Positions 49,058-58,052 are shown, counted from the stretch's first letter. The stretch is DNA of 64,000 nt from Streptomyces sp. DSM 15324 (GCF_001514285.1 NZ_KQ949031.1:124001-188000); one strand, 5' to 3'. Translations and numbers: made by a program. The notes: a model not told the origin generated them from the sequence alone.

Positions 49058-50311
49058 TCAGAAAGAACGCCCGCCGATCCCCGTGCGGTTCCGCCACAGT
49101 TCGTCCTGGATGCCGAGGCGCTCGCGCAGCCGGGTCAGCCGTGGCATCCGCGCCCGCTGCTCGGCGGAGACCCGGTCCAGTTCCTCCAGGAGCCGGCGCG
49201 AGCGGTGCTCGGTGTCGAGCTCGTCGAGCATCCGGTTCACCTCCGTGAGCAGGGCGCCGTGCAGCTGCCACTGCCGGGCGTCGTGCTGGAGCCGCTCCAG
49301 CAGCAGCTGGGCGAGCTTGTCACGGGTGGCCGCGGCCTGCCGCAGCTCCGCGGTGAGCCGGGCCTCGGCGGCGTCCGCGTTGAGGCTGACATGCGTGGTG
49401 ACCAGTACCGCGAAGCTGACGACCGCGTCGGCGATCTCCGACAGCAGCCGCTCGACGACCTCGCCGGTCTCCTGCGGGAACAGCGGATCGGGCTCGCGCT
49501 CCTTGGCGAGGTCGGTCAGGGTGCGCGCCAGGACCCGCAGGACGACCGTGCAGATCTCCAGGGTGTCCAGACCGGTGCGCAGCACCACCCGGTGCAGCAG
49601 GCCCTCCCGGACCCGGGGATTGAGCCGCAGACTGTCCTCGGCCTGCCGCAGTGCCGCGTCCACCTCCACGATGTCGTGGTCGAGCCGGCGCGCCTCGTGC
49701 AGCCGGGCGGCCGCCTCCTCGACCGCCGGGCGGCCGGCCGCCTCCTCGCCGACCCGCAGCATGAGCCGCCGCAGCCGGCGAGCCAGTCCTTCGATCGAAT
49801 CGCCCGCCTCCTCGATCCACACCGGGGGCGGCAGCAGCAGGTTGATGGCGAGGCCGACGACCGCGCCGATCAGGGTCTCCACGATCCGCGCCCAGGCGGT
49901 GTCGCCGACGGTGGTCACGCCCAGCACCAGCATGGCGCTGATCGCCACCTCCGGCACGTACTCGTGGACCCGGACCAGGTTCCCGACCGCCAGCGAGGCC
50001 ACGATCAGCAGCGCGAGGCTCCACCAGGTCAGCCCGACCAGCTGGCTGAAGGCGATGGCGACCAGGACGCCCGCCACCACCGAGTTGACCCGCCGGATGC
50101 TGTTGGTGAGCGTGGCGAACAAGGTGACCTGGACGACCAGCAGCGCGGTCAGGGGTGCGGTGAGGGGGGCCGCCTCGGGGCTGAGCCGCAGGGCGACGAC
50201 GTACGCGATCGTCGCCGCCGCGGCGGAGCGGAACGCCTGGACCACCGCGGGTTCCCGATGACGTCGCAGAAACCGTACGAACGGCGTCGCTCGCTGACTT
50301 ACCTCTCGCAT
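49058..50311 (-). CDS. FUSC / aromatic acid exporter family membrane protein
   Basis: A 417-residue protein with about six membrane helices in the first 170 residues (AFRSAAAATIAYVVALRLSP, PLTALLVVQVTLFATLTNSI, VVAGVLVAIAFSQLVGLTWW, SLALLIVASLAVGNLV) and a long helical cytoplasmic region rich in Arg and Glu. This is the layout of ArAE/FUSC exporters of aromatic acids or drugs. The soluble part (RLDHDIVEVDAALRQAEDSL) may assemble in coiled coils. The 354-residue unknown gene follows in the same direction. Confidence 0.9.
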   Translation of the reverse strand: MREVSQRATPFVRFLRRHREPAVVQAFRSAAAATIAYVVALRLSPEAAPLTAPLTALLVVQVTLFATLTNSIRRVNSVVAGVLVAIAFSQLVGLTWWSLALLIVASLAVGNLVRVHEYVPEVAISAMLVLGVTTVGDTAWARIVETLIGAVVGLAINLLLPPPVWIEEAGDSIEGLARRLRRLMLRVGEEAAGRPAVEEAAARLHEARRLDHDIVEVDAALRQAEDSLRLNPRVREGLLHRVVLRTGLDTLEICTVVLRVLARTLTDLAKEREPDPLFPQETGEVVERLLSEIADAVVSFAVLVTTHVSLNADAAEARLTAELRQAAATRDKLAQLLLERLQHDARQWQLHGALLTEVNRMLDELDTEHRSRRLLEELDRVSAEQRARMPRLTRLRERLGIQDELWRNRTGIGGRSF

Positions 50312-50532
50312 TCCCGGACCAGTTCCCCTTCCCCACGGTGCTCGAACGTTCCTTCTGTATCCAGGGTGCCGTGGAACGCGGTGCGGGGAATCCCCGTCTC
50401 ACTCCTCGAATCATCCGCACCCCTGGACGGCGGTCGGCAGATGGTTTCCACGGGTGAGGCGGGGCGACGCGGGTCTTCGTCCTCAGGGACCGGGTGTTCC
50501 GCCATCCGGTCGAGGGGAGGGTTGGCGCGCCC

Positions 50533-51027
50533 TCATGTGTACAGCTGGTCGAGGAAGGCCGACAGGCGGCCCGTCGCGCGGGCGATCTGCTCGTCCAGGG
50601 TGAGGCTCTCCTCCAGCCTGCCCCCCGACGCCGGGACCTTCCTGCCGCGCAGGTACAGGGAACAGGCCAGGTCGGTGCAGAGGTACAGGCCGACCGAGTT
50701 GCCCTCGCGGCCGGCCGCGCCCGCTTTGCGGGCCGTCATCAGCGAGACCCCGCCACCGGGGTGCGTGGTCAGACACAGCGAGCACATGCTGCGCTGTGGC
50801 AGCCCCCGCCGCGAGGACGGCAGACGCAGGGTCACACCGACGAGTTCGCCCTGCCGCTCGGCGACGAGACAACTCCGATCGGGCGCCCCCGGATCCCGCC
50901 ACCCCAGGAAGTCGAGCGCGGACCAGGGGAGTTGCTCGAGCTCACGGGGCACGTACAGCCGTCCGGCCTCTCCCTTGGAGCAGTTGACGAACGAGCTGCG
51001 GATGTCGCTTTCGGTGAGTGGCCTCAT
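50533..51027 (-). CDS. FBP-domain protein, EF-G-binding (FusB-like) zinc finger family
   Basis: A 164-residue protein with the FBP C-terminal zinc-finger layout: SMCSLCLTTHPGGGVSLMTA, then GLYLCTDLACSLYLRG, four Cys in two CxxC-like pairs. FusB-type proteins of this group bind elongation factor G and release it from stalled ribosomes, which gives fusidic acid resistance in Staphylococcus; in actinomycetes the role is untested. A preceding helix pair starts MRPLTESDIRSSFVNCSKGE. The ATG at 51027 has AGGAGG six bases before. Confidence 0.87.
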   Translation of the reverse strand: MRPLTESDIRSSFVNCSKGEAGRLYVPRELEQLPWSALDFLGWRDPGAPDRSCLVAERQGELVGVTLRLPSSRRGLPQRSMCSLCLTTHPGGGVSLMTARKAGAAGREGNSVGLYLCTDLACSLYLRGRKVPASGGRLEESLTLDEQIARATGRLSAFLDQLYT

Positions 51028-51042
51028 GGGGAGCCTCCTGGG

Positions 51043-51066
51043 GTGCCTGTGCCTGTGCCTGTGCCT
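51043..51066. repeat. GTGCCT hexamer repeat, four copies
   Basis: Four tandem GTGCCT units stand 15 bp upstream of the FBP gene start, in its leader and the divergent promoter. A variable repeat here could alter promoter spacing. Confidence 0.85.
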
Positions 51067-51069
51067 GAA

Positions 51070-51096
51070 CCTAGGACCTCTAGGTCACAACCTAGG
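51070..51096. promoter_or_regulatory. CCTAGG-type palindromes in the FBP/DUF3626 divergent promoter
   Basis: CCTAGG occurs at 51070-51075 and 51091-51096 with a related CTAGG at 51080-51084, about 10 bp apart. Symmetric and helically phased, this could be an operator for the divergent FBP and DUF3626 genes. Confidence 0.4.
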
Positions 51097-51122
51097 GTAA
51101 GTAGCCTCACCGGGGAGAGCCA

Positions 51123-52058
51123 GTGGATTTCCCGCACGTCCCTCCGTCCTCGCGCGCCCGGACGGCCCTGCGGCATGTCGCCGCCCGCTCCATCGGTCCC
51201 GCCCTCGTTCCGGGCCTGCGGATCACGCTGAACTTCCCTCCCGACCGGGAGGCGGGCGGTCTGCCGATCCTTGCCGCACTCGCCCGCGACGGCGCCTACC
51301 GCTCGCAGTTCGTCACCGGCACGAGCAACGGCGGCCTCACCGCCCACCCGGGCGGGGACCGGTGGCGCTGGGAGAGCCGGATCTTCGGCGGGGTGTACGA
51401 CGACGCGGACCCGCGCGAGCGACCGGTGTACGGCGCACTCGACTTCCGGCGCCAAGTCGTCGGCGCCGCACCGAGGTTCGGCTCCTCACACCTGCGGCTG
51501 CGCCCGGCGGCGCTCACCCGTGCCACCTTCTGCTACCCCGACAGCGCGGCCGAGCCCGTCGCCTTCGGTGTCGTCGCGGCCATGCCCCTGATCGCCCTCG
51601 CGGAGTCCGACGAGCGGGACGCCCTCAACGACTACGTCGAGGCCCATGTGCACGGGGGTGTCGATCTCGCCCGGGACGTCGAGGCCCTGGTCCTGGACCC
51701 GAGCTACCGCGGCACCCCGGTCGAGGAGGCGGCCGGTGCCCTGCCCTGCCCGGTGGAGTGGCACCCCGGCTACCGCATCACCGTCGCCGAGCTGTACCGC
51801 AACGCCGCATACCGGGGCCGTGCGTACGCCGAGCTGGGCGCGCGGATCGCCGAGGGGGCGGTGGTCGACCCGCGCGTGATCGGTGACGCCGTCCGCGAGG
51901 GGCGGGCCGACCCGCAGGACCTCAAGATGCTCTGGCACACCCTCGCCCGCTTCGGCGCACCCCCGGGCGCGGGCACCGCCGAGAGGACCGAGGGCGCGGT
52001 CGCCCGTCATCGGGCCGATCTCGACCGTGCCCCCAGCTTGTCTCGCATCGTGAACTAA
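51123..52058 (+). CDS. DUF3626 domain protein
   Basis: A 311-residue protein covering the DUF3626 family, with ITLNFPPDREAGGLPILAAL, SQFVTGTSNGGLTAHPGGDR, FGSSHLRLRPAALTRATFCY and YVEAHVHGGVDLARDVEALV. Family function is unknown; conserved His and Asp (HVHGGVD, DPSYRGT) look enzyme-like. The GTG at 51123 has GGGGAG five bases before. It is divergent from the FBP gene and followed by a ROK regulator. Confidence 0.88.
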   Translation: MDFPHVPPSSRARTALRHVAARSIGPALVPGLRITLNFPPDREAGGLPILAALARDGAYRSQFVTGTSNGGLTAHPGGDRWRWESRIFGGVYDDADPRERPVYGALDFRRQVVGAAPRFGSSHLRLRPAALTRATFCYPDSAAEPVAFGVVAAMPLIALAESDERDALNDYVEAHVHGGVDLARDVEALVLDPSYRGTPVEEAAGALPCPVEWHPGYRITVAELYRNAAYRGRAYAELGARIAEGAVVDPRVIGDAVREGRADPQDLKMLWHTLARFGAPPGAGTAERTEGAVARHRADLDRAPSLSRIVN

Positions 52059-52131
52059 GGGTTGGAGGAAGTCGCGCCCGGCCCGTCCCCGAGGGTATGT
52101 TGCAGAACGGGCAGGGTGCGAAAGGAGCGTC

Positions 52132-53421
52132 ATGACGGGGCGGAACGGGCGTACGGTACGCGATCTCAGGCGGGCCAACCGCACGGCCGTCCTGCAGCGG
52201 CTCTACTTCGACGGCCCCCTCAGCCGCTTCGAGCTGGGCCCGGCCACCGGCCTCAGCTCCGGCTCCGTGAGCAACGTCGTCGCCGACCTGGCCGCCGACG
52301 GGCTGGTCGAGGAGGCCGGCAGCGTCGACTCCGACGGCGGCCGCCCCCGCATCCTGCTGCGCGTGGCCCCCGGCAGCGGCCACATGATCGGCGTGGACGT
52401 CGGCGAGACCCGGGTGCGGATCGAGCTGTTCGACCTCACCCTCACCGAACTCGCCCGCGCGGAACGCCCGTTGCAGCAGGGGCGGTACGAGGTCGAGGGC
52501 ATCGTCGGTCACATCCGGGACGGTGTCGCCGAGGTGCTGGCCACGGCCGGACTCGCCCCCGAACGGCTCCTGGGCGTCGGCATCGGCGTCCCCGGCATCG
52601 TCGAGCACACCCCCGAGGGCGGCGCCGTCGTGCACGGGCAGACGATCGGCTGGGACGCCGTACCGCTGGAGGCGCTGCTGCGCGAGGGCTCGCCGCTGCC
52701 CGACAGCGTCCCGTACTTCATCGACAACGGCGCCCGGACCCTCGGCCAGGCCGAGATGTGGTTCGGCGCCGGACGCGGTGCCCGCAACGCCGTGGTGGTC
52801 CTCTTCGGCTCCGGCGTCGGCGCCAGCCTGGTCACCCCCGAGGCGGACCAGGGCCGGGCCCTCGAATGGGGGCATCTGACGGTCCGGGTCCGGGGCCGTC
52901 GCTGCCGCTGCGGCGCCCTCGGCTGTCTGGAGGCGTACGCGGGCGCCGAGGCACTCCTCGACCGCTGGAGAGAGGAGGGAGGCCGGCCGCCCACGGACGG
53001 TGACGAGGAGGGCGCCCTCGCCGCGATGCTCGCCGCCGCCCACCCGGAGGACGGCACCGAGGGCGACCCCGCCGCCCGCGCCGTCCTGGAGGAGACCGCC
53101 GAGTACGTGGGCGCCGGCCTCTCCGACCTGATCAATCTCTTCCGGCCCGAGCGCATCCTCATCGGAGGCTGGGCGGGTCTCCAGCTCGGCGCCCGTCTGC
53201 TGCCCGCCGTACGCCGTCACGCCACCGCCTACTCCCTCGGCCATCCCGCCCGCAGGGTCACCGTCGACCTCGGCAGGCTCGGCCCCGACGCGGTCACCGT
53301 GGGCGCGGCGATCCTCCCGCTCGCGGACTTCTTCGCGCACGGCGGCCGACGCCCCGAACCCGGGCCCGTCCTTCCCCGGCCGGCCTGGCACGCGGCCCTG
53401 GAGGAGCGCATCCCGCACTGA
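52132..53421 (+). CDS. ROK-family transcriptional regulator
   Basis: A 429-residue ROK protein. The N-terminal winged helix is RTVRDLRRANRTAVLQRLYF and DGPLSRFELGPATGLSSGSV. The ROK kinase-like domain follows (MIGVDVGETRVRIELFDLTL), and the zinc motif CRCGALGCLE comes with VRVRGRRCRC before it. It resembles XylR/NagC repressors. Its ligand, a sugar, is unknown. No sugar genes are adjacent, so it may act at a distance. The next small gene starts 67 bp on. Confidence 0.93.
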   Translation: MTGRNGRTVRDLRRANRTAVLQRLYFDGPLSRFELGPATGLSSGSVSNVVADLAADGLVEEAGSVDSDGGRPRILLRVAPGSGHMIGVDVGETRVRIELFDLTLTELARAERPLQQGRYEVEGIVGHIRDGVAEVLATAGLAPERLLGVGIGVPGIVEHTPEGGAVVHGQTIGWDAVPLEALLREGSPLPDSVPYFIDNGARTLGQAEMWFGAGRGARNAVVVLFGSGVGASLVTPEADQGRALEWGHLTVRVRGRRCRCGALGCLEAYAGAEALLDRWREEGGRPPTDGDEEGALAAMLAAAHPEDGTEGDPAARAVLEETAEYVGAGLSDLINLFRPERILIGGWAGLQLGARLLPAVRRHATAYSLGHPARRVTVDLGRLGPDAVTVGAAILPLADFFAHGGRRPEPGPVLPRPAWHAALEERIPH

Positions 53422-53487
53422 CGTTTGACCGCCCGCCGGCGAGGTACCCGCCATCGCCCCGCGAAGGGCGCACGAAGGGAGCACACC

Positions 53488-53715
53488 GTGGCCGCGCACC
53501 GAGAAGAGGGTCTTGGCGAGACGGGCCCTCCGGTCCCCCGAGACCTGCCCGACCAGCAGAGCCGCCCGGGCGAGGACCCCTGGGACGTCACCACCCCCGA
53601 TCTGCCCGACGCCGAACTCCCCGACACCGACGAGGCCGGCACCGGCCGCCGGGGAGCCCCCGGCCCGGCCCGCGCACGCCCCGGGCAGCCGGTCCCCGAC
53701 GAGCCGTCCGATTGA
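53488..53715 (+). CDS. Small acidic Pro-rich protein, 75 aa
   Basis: The 75 residues begin VAAHREEGLGETGPP and contain PWDVTTPDLPDAELPDTDE; the composition is Pro, Asp, Glu and Gly with no hydrophobic core, so it is probably disordered. The GTG at 53488 follows AAGGGAG. A longer frame from 53425 lacks a ribosome site. I do not know a function. It lies between the ROK gene and the convergent epimerase pseudogene. Confidence 0.6.
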   Translation: MAAHREEGLGETGPPVPRDLPDQQSRPGEDPWDVTTPDLPDAELPDTDEAGTGRRGAPGPARARPGQPVPDEPSD

Positions 53716-53759
53716 GCCGGAACCCGGGGAAGGCGCGCCCCCGCGGTGGACGGGCCGCC

Positions 53760-54789
53760 TCAGCCCACCGTCCGCCCCCGCATCGGCACCGTCGGCCCGC
53801 CGTCCCCGGACCGCAGGCCCTGCAGGAACTCCCGGAGCACCTCCGTGGCCTTGCGCTCCGGGCGCCAGCCGAGTTCGGTGCGGGCACGGGTGCAGTCCAT
53901 CAGGGGCAGGCGCAGCACCGCGTCGAAGAGATGCGGGGAAGCCGGAAGGAGACGCAGGTTCCACGCCGCGGCGACGGCCGAGCGCACGGCCGTGCGCGGG
54001 AGGCGTACCGGGCGGGCGTCGAACATCTCGCCCAGCAGACCGGCGTCCACGGCCGGCTCGGCCGCGAGGTTGAACGGGCCCCGGACCTCGGTGCGCAGGG
54101 CGAGCCGGTACGCCTCGGCCGCGTCGTCCGTGTGCAGCGCCTGCACCCGCAGCCCCGGGATGTCGGGCAGGAAGGGCAGCAGGTCGGGCCGGGCCGCCTG
54201 GCCCGGCAGGAACCGGCCGCCGAAGATCCGCCGCTGCTCGCTCGCCGACTCCCGCTTGAACAGGAAAGCCGGCCTCATCCGCACCACCCGCACCTGCGGA
54301 TGATCGCGTTCGAAGATGTCCAGGGCCCGCTCCAGATAGGCCTTCTCCCGGCAGTACGCGGCGTCCGGCCAGCCGTGCGTCGGCCAGGACTCGTCCACCG
54401 CGTGCTCCTTCGGGACCGGGCGAGTACGCCCCCACCGACGAGGCGTGGACCAGCACCGGCACCCGCGCGGCGGCCACCGCCTCGAACACCCGGATGCTGC
54501 CCAGCACATTGGTCCGCCAGGTCACCGCCGGGTCGTGCGTGGGCTGGAACGCCCACGCCAGGTGCACCACCGCCGCCGCGCCCTCGAACAGGGGGACCAG
54601 GCTGACGTCCTCCGACGCCAGATCGACCCCGGTCCACTCCGTCTTCGGCGGCGCCCACTCCGGCACCCGCCGGGCCAGGCCCCGCACCGAGGCGACGCCC
54701 GGATCCTCCGACAGCAGACGCACCACACTCGTGCCGACGTTCCCGGTGGCCCCGGTGACGACGACATCGCCGCCCGTTGAGCTGCTCAC
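53760..54789 (-). pseudogene. NAD-dependent epimerase/dehydratase with a +1 frameshift
   Basis: From GTG 54789 the protein has the extended SDR nucleotide motif VVVTGATGNVGTSVVRLLSE, then VVHLAWAFQPTHDPAVTWRT and VLVHASSVGAYSPGP. One extra base around 54410-54420 (a CCCGAAGG context) shifts the frame. In the other frame the protein resumes: KEHAVDESWPTHGWPDAAYC, REKAYLERALDIFERDHPQV and the C-terminal LGWRPERKATEVLREFLQGL. With the base removed it would be 342 residues. The catalytic YxxxK (YCREK) lies just past the break, so the shift would abolish activity if real. Confidence 0.82.
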
Positions 54790-54881
54790 CTTCGGCTCCT
54801 TTCGACGGTCCTGCACGAGACGACCGCCGAGTACCCCCGCACGGCGACCCGGCACGCGCCCGGCGCCCGGGAGACCAGCCC

Positions 54882-54945
54882 AGGAGGCGAGGTCAGGAGG
54901 CGGGGTCTAGGAGGCGAGGTCAAGGGAGCGAGGTCTAGGAGGCGA
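54882..54945. repeat. Imperfect AGGAGGCGAGGTC tandem repeat
   Basis: Four to five imperfect copies of a 14-15-bp unit (AGGAGGCGAGGTC, AGGAGGCGGGGTCT, AGGAGGCGAGGTCA, GGGAGCGAGGTCT, AGGAGGCGA) lie at and after the end of the SDR gene. It is probably slippage-born. Confidence 0.7.
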
Positions 54946-55936
54946 ACGCGTTCACCCCGGTCAGCTCGGCCGAGAGGTCCCACAGCCGGGACGCCTGCTC
55001 ACGGTCGGTCGCCCAGGCCTTCACCCCGGTGCGCTCGCCGCTCTCCGGAGCGGGCTCGGCGATGTCGCAGTCCTCCAGGTAGACGCCGCCCATGCCGTCC
55101 AGCTGCGGGGAGGTCGCCGCCCACACCTGGGTCGCCGCGCCCTGCTCCGGCGTCTTGAAGCCCGGCTGCGGGATCGGGTTGCCGTCCTCGTCGATCCAGC
55201 CGTTCGCCATCATCTCCTCCCTCGGAAGATGCCGCTGGAGGGGCGTGAGGATGCCACCGGGGTGGAGCGCGAAGGCCCGTACACCGCGGTCCCGGGCGAG
55301 CGCGTCGAGGTGCACGGCGAACAGCACGTTCGCCGTCTTGGCCTGCCCGTACGCCTGCCACTTGTCGTAGTCCCGCCGCCAGTGGACGTCGTCCCAGCGG
55401 ATGCCGGAGAAGTGGTGGCCGCGCGAGGACACCGACACCACCCGCGCCCCGCCCGGCTCGATCGCCGGCCAGAGCCGGTTCACGAGGGCGAAGTGACCGA
55501 GGTGGTTCGTGGCGAACTGCGCCTCCCAGCCCGGCCCGACCCGGGTCTGTGGGCAGGCCATGATCCCGGCGTTGTCGATCACCAGGTCGAGCGTGCGGCC
55601 CGAGGCGAGGAAGCGGTCGGCGAAGGCGTGCACGCTGTCCAGGTCGGCGAGGTCGAGCTCGTCCACCTCGACGTCGCCGATGCCGTCGAGGTTCTCCCGT
55701 GCCGTCCGCGGGCGCCGCGCCGGTACGACGACCCGGGCGCCGGCCGCCACGAGCCCCCGCGTGGTCTCCAGGCCGAGTCCGGAGTAGCCGCCCGTCACGA
55801 GCGCCAGCCGTCCGCTCAGATCGACGCCCCGCAGGACGTCGTCGGCGGTGCTCGTGGCATCGAAGCCCGAGCCGATCTTGTGCTGCGCGGTGCGGCCCTC
55901 ACTCGTGGTGCTGTGGCTCATGTCGCTGTTGCTCAT
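54935..55936 (-). CDS. Short-chain dehydrogenase/reductase
   Basis: A 333-residue SDR of the retinol-dehydrogenase-like class. NAD(P) motif: LALVTGGYSGLGLETTRGLV; then NAG in VIDNAGIMACPQTR, catalytic Ser in VVSVSSRGHHFSG and Tyr/Lys in YGQAKTAN. Substrate unknown. About 28 extra residues stand before the Rossmann start (MSNSDMSHSTTSEGRTAQHK). Stop is inside a tandem repeat region. A PHP gene lies upstream on the same strand at 34 bp. Confidence 0.92.
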   Translation of the reverse strand: MSNSDMSHSTTSEGRTAQHKIGSGFDATSTADDVLRGVDLSGRLALVTGGYSGLGLETTRGLVAAGARVVVPARRPRTARENLDGIGDVEVDELDLADLDSVHAFADRFLASGRTLDLVIDNAGIMACPQTRVGPGWEAQFATNHLGHFALVNRLWPAIEPGGARVVSVSSRGHHFSGIRWDDVHWRRDYDKWQAYGQAKTANVLFAVHLDALARDRGVRAFALHPGGILTPLQRHLPREEMMANGWIDEDGNPIPQPGFKTPEQGAATQVWAATSPQLDGMGGVYLEDCDIAEPAPESGERTGVKAWATDREQASRLWDLSAELTGVNAFAS

Positions 55937-55970
55937 GGTCGGAACGCTACGAATTGGAGTGCGCTCGAAG

Positions 55971-56993
55971 TCAAGCGGAGACGTCCGTCCGGGACCACTC
56001 CAGCAGCCGGTCCACCGGCCAGGTCGTCACGATCCGGTCGGCGGGCACCCCGCACTCCTCGGCCCGCGCGCAGCCGAGGATCTGCCAGTCCAGCTGGCCG
56101 GGGGCGTGCGCGTCGGTGTCGACCGAGAACAGCACCCCCGCCTCGACCGCCCGCGTCAGCAGCCGCCGGGGCGGGTCCAGCCGCTCGGGCCTGCTGTTGA
56201 TCTCCACGGCCGTGCCGGACGCGGCGCACGCCGCGAACACCTCGTCCGCGTCGAACTCCGACTCCGGCCGCCCCCGCCCCTGCACCAGCCGCCCCGTGCA
56301 GTGCCCGAGGATGTCGGCGTGCGGATCCCGTACGGCCTTCAGCATGCGCCGGGTCATCGCCCGCTTCTCCATCCGCAACTTCGAGTGCACGGACACCACG
56401 ACCACGTCCAGCCGGTCGAGCAGCTCGGGCTCCTGGTCCAGGGAGCCGTCCTCCAGGATGTCGCACTCGATACCGGTCAGCAGCCGGAACGGCGCCCAGG
56501 ACGCGTTCAGCTCCTCGACCACCTCCAGTTGGGCGCGCAGCCGCTCCGGCGAGAGCCCCCGGGCGACCGTCAGCCGGGGCGAGTGGTCGGTCAGCACGGC
56601 CCACTCGCGGCCGAGGGCCGCCGCCGTCCGGCCCATCTCGTCGATCGGACTGCCGCCGTCGGACCAGTCGGAGTGCAGATGGCAGTCGCCGCGCAGCAGG
56701 GCCCGCAGCGGCCCGCCGGCACCGTCGGTGAGCGGCCGACCCGCCTCCTCCTGGAGTTTCCGCAGGTAGGACGGCACCTCGCCGGCCAGTGCCTCCCGCA
56801 CCACCTGGGCCGTTCTCGGCCCCACGCCCTTCAGCGACTCCAGCGTGCCGGAGCGGGCCCGCTCGGCCACCTCGCCCTCGGGCAGCTCCGCCAGCACCCG
56901 GGCGGCCGTACGGAAGGCCTTCACACGGTACGTCGGCGCCAGGGACCGCTCCAGCAGGAAGGCGATCCGGTCCAGGGCATCCAGCGGATCCAT
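55971..56993 (-). CDS. PHP-domain hydrolase with N-terminal HhH region (PolX C-terminal-like)
   Basis: A 340-residue protein. The first 100 residues hold helix-hairpin-helix DNA-binding elements (LESLKGVGPRTAQVVREALA) like the thumb/8-kDa part of PolX. The rest is a PHP phosphoesterase: CHLHSDWSDGG, LTDHSPRL, IECDILEDGSLD, VVVSVHSKLRM, DILGHCTGR and DTDAHAPGQLD, which give the trinuclear metal site. The polymerase palm is absent. It may be a histidinol-phosphatase-like or nuclease enzyme in repair. ATG 56993 has GAGGAGG five bases before. Confidence 0.9.
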   Translation of the reverse strand: MDPLDALDRIAFLLERSLAPTYRVKAFRTAARVLAELPEGEVAERARSGTLESLKGVGPRTAQVVREALAGEVPSYLRKLQEEAGRPLTDGAGGPLRALLRGDCHLHSDWSDGGSPIDEMGRTAAALGREWAVLTDHSPRLTVARGLSPERLRAQLEVVEELNASWAPFRLLTGIECDILEDGSLDQEPELLDRLDVVVVSVHSKLRMEKRAMTRRMLKAVRDPHADILGHCTGRLVQGRGRPESEFDADEVFAACAASGTAVEINSRPERLDPPRRLLTRAVEAGVLFSVDTDAHAPGQLDWQILGCARAEECGVPADRIVTTWPVDRLLEWSRTDVSA

Positions 56994-57108
56994 GGCCACC
57001 TCCTCGCTCCAGCGTTGCCCAGCGCGGCGCCCGGCGCACGACGGGCGGTGGCCCCGCTGGGTGATTCCTGATGATTCATGACGGATGGTTGCGCTTTAGG
57101 CTCTAGTC

Positions 57109-57348
57109 ATGACCGAAGTCGCGAGCCCCTTTCTGAACCAGCCACGGATCATGGTGCTCGGGGTGCAGCCGGGTACGCCCCCGTTCCGGATCGTGGAAAT
57201 CGACGGCGAAGTGGTCGGTTCCGCGCGCACCGTCACCGACGTCCTGGAGACGGCCGCCGCGTTCGGCATCACCGTCCACGACCTCGACGACCCCAATGTC
57301 GTGCGCTGGGTGGGCGGCGACAGGTACACCTGGAAACCGCGTCACTAG
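57109..57348 (+). CDS. Small conserved protein, 79 aa
   Basis: A 79-residue protein with IMVLGVQPGTPPFRIVEIDG, VTDVLETAAAFGITVHDLDD and VVRWVGGDRYTWKPRH. It has a compact alpha/beta pattern and no known motif. I believe similar proteins are frequent in Streptomyces but cannot name a function. It overlaps the convergent VanZ gene by four bases. Confidence 0.72.
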   Translation: MTEVASPFLNQPRIMVLGVQPGTPPFRIVEIDGEVVGSARTVTDVLETAAAFGITVHDLDDPNVVRWVGGDRYTWKPRH

Positions 57349-58052
57349 GAAGCCCGCCGCCGGGGCCGGGGAGCGTGCACCGCGCGGCTCATCCGGCGTC
57401 CGAGCAGCAGGTAACCGACGAGCGCGCCGGTCGTGTTGAGGATGACGTCGTCGATGTCGAAGGCGCGCCCGGTGATGAGCGCGCCCTGCGCGAACTCCAC
57501 CAGCAGCATCACGGACGCCGTCAGCACCAGGACCCGCAGCATGCCGCGGGCCTTGGGCGCGAGCACCGGCACGAGGATGCCGAACGGCACTCCGAGCAGC
57601 ACGTTCCCGCCGATCTGCTTGACCGCGTCCCGCAGCGCGGGCTGGTCCAGATAGGCCCGCAGCGACCGGCCCGGGTGCAGATTCGAGTGCACGAGCGCCT
57701 CGGAGGCGGGGGAGGGCTCCAGCGTCAGCCGCGCCAGCACGACGGCGAACCCCACCATGAAGGCGAAGGCGAACAGCATCGCGAGGAGCCGCAACGGGAA
57801 GGGCATCGGGCGGGGACCGGAACGCGCCGGCGCCTTCTCCTTGCGCGCCGCCTTCCTGCCGGGCGCCGCCTTCTTCCCGGACGCGCTGGTCCTCCCGGGC
57901 GCTGCCTTCGTCCGGGACACGACCCTCCGCCAGAGCGCCGCCTTCTTGCGAGGTGCCGCCGGTGCGGCGGGCGCGGACGCGTCCGGTGGCTGTTCGCCCT
58001 TGGGCGGGCGCAGGCGGAACACGGGGCGTGGGCGTGAGGCTGCACGGGCCAT
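57345..58052 (-). CDS. VanZ-family membrane protein
   Basis: A 235-residue protein. An Ala/Pro/Lys-rich cytoplasmic N-terminal part of about 80 residues, with repeated KKAAPGRKAA-like units, precedes four or five membrane helices: LLAMLFAFAFMVGFAVVLAR, GNVLLGVPFGILVPVLAPKA, MLRVLVLTASVMLLVEFAQG and FDIDDVILNTTGALVGYLLL. The last motif with FDxDDVxxNTxG is the VanZ hallmark. VanZ proteins can give teicoplanin tolerance; role here unknown. The long basic tail is unusual. Confidence 0.9.
   Translation of the reverse strand: MARAASRPRPVFRLRPPKGEQPPDASAPAAPAAPRKKAALWRRVVSRTKAAPGRTSASGKKAAPGRKAARKEKAPARSGPRPMPFPLRLLAMLFAFAFMVGFAVVLARLTLEPSPASEALVHSNLHPGRSLRAYLDQPALRDAVKQIGGNVLLGVPFGILVPVLAPKARGMLRVLVLTASVMLLVEFAQGALITGRAFDIDDVILNTTGALVGYLLLGRRMSRAVHAPRPRRRAS

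Noticed and set aside
50299..50505. Frame of 68 residues upstream of the FUSC gene
   Set aside because: Third-position GC is mixed, there is no ribosome site and the stop falls in the FUSC start. It looks like intergenic DNA.
51922..53759. Long minus-strand frame continuing from the epimerase
   Set aside because: It follows from the frameshift at about 54,415 and runs antisense to the ROK gene, with no recognisable domains.
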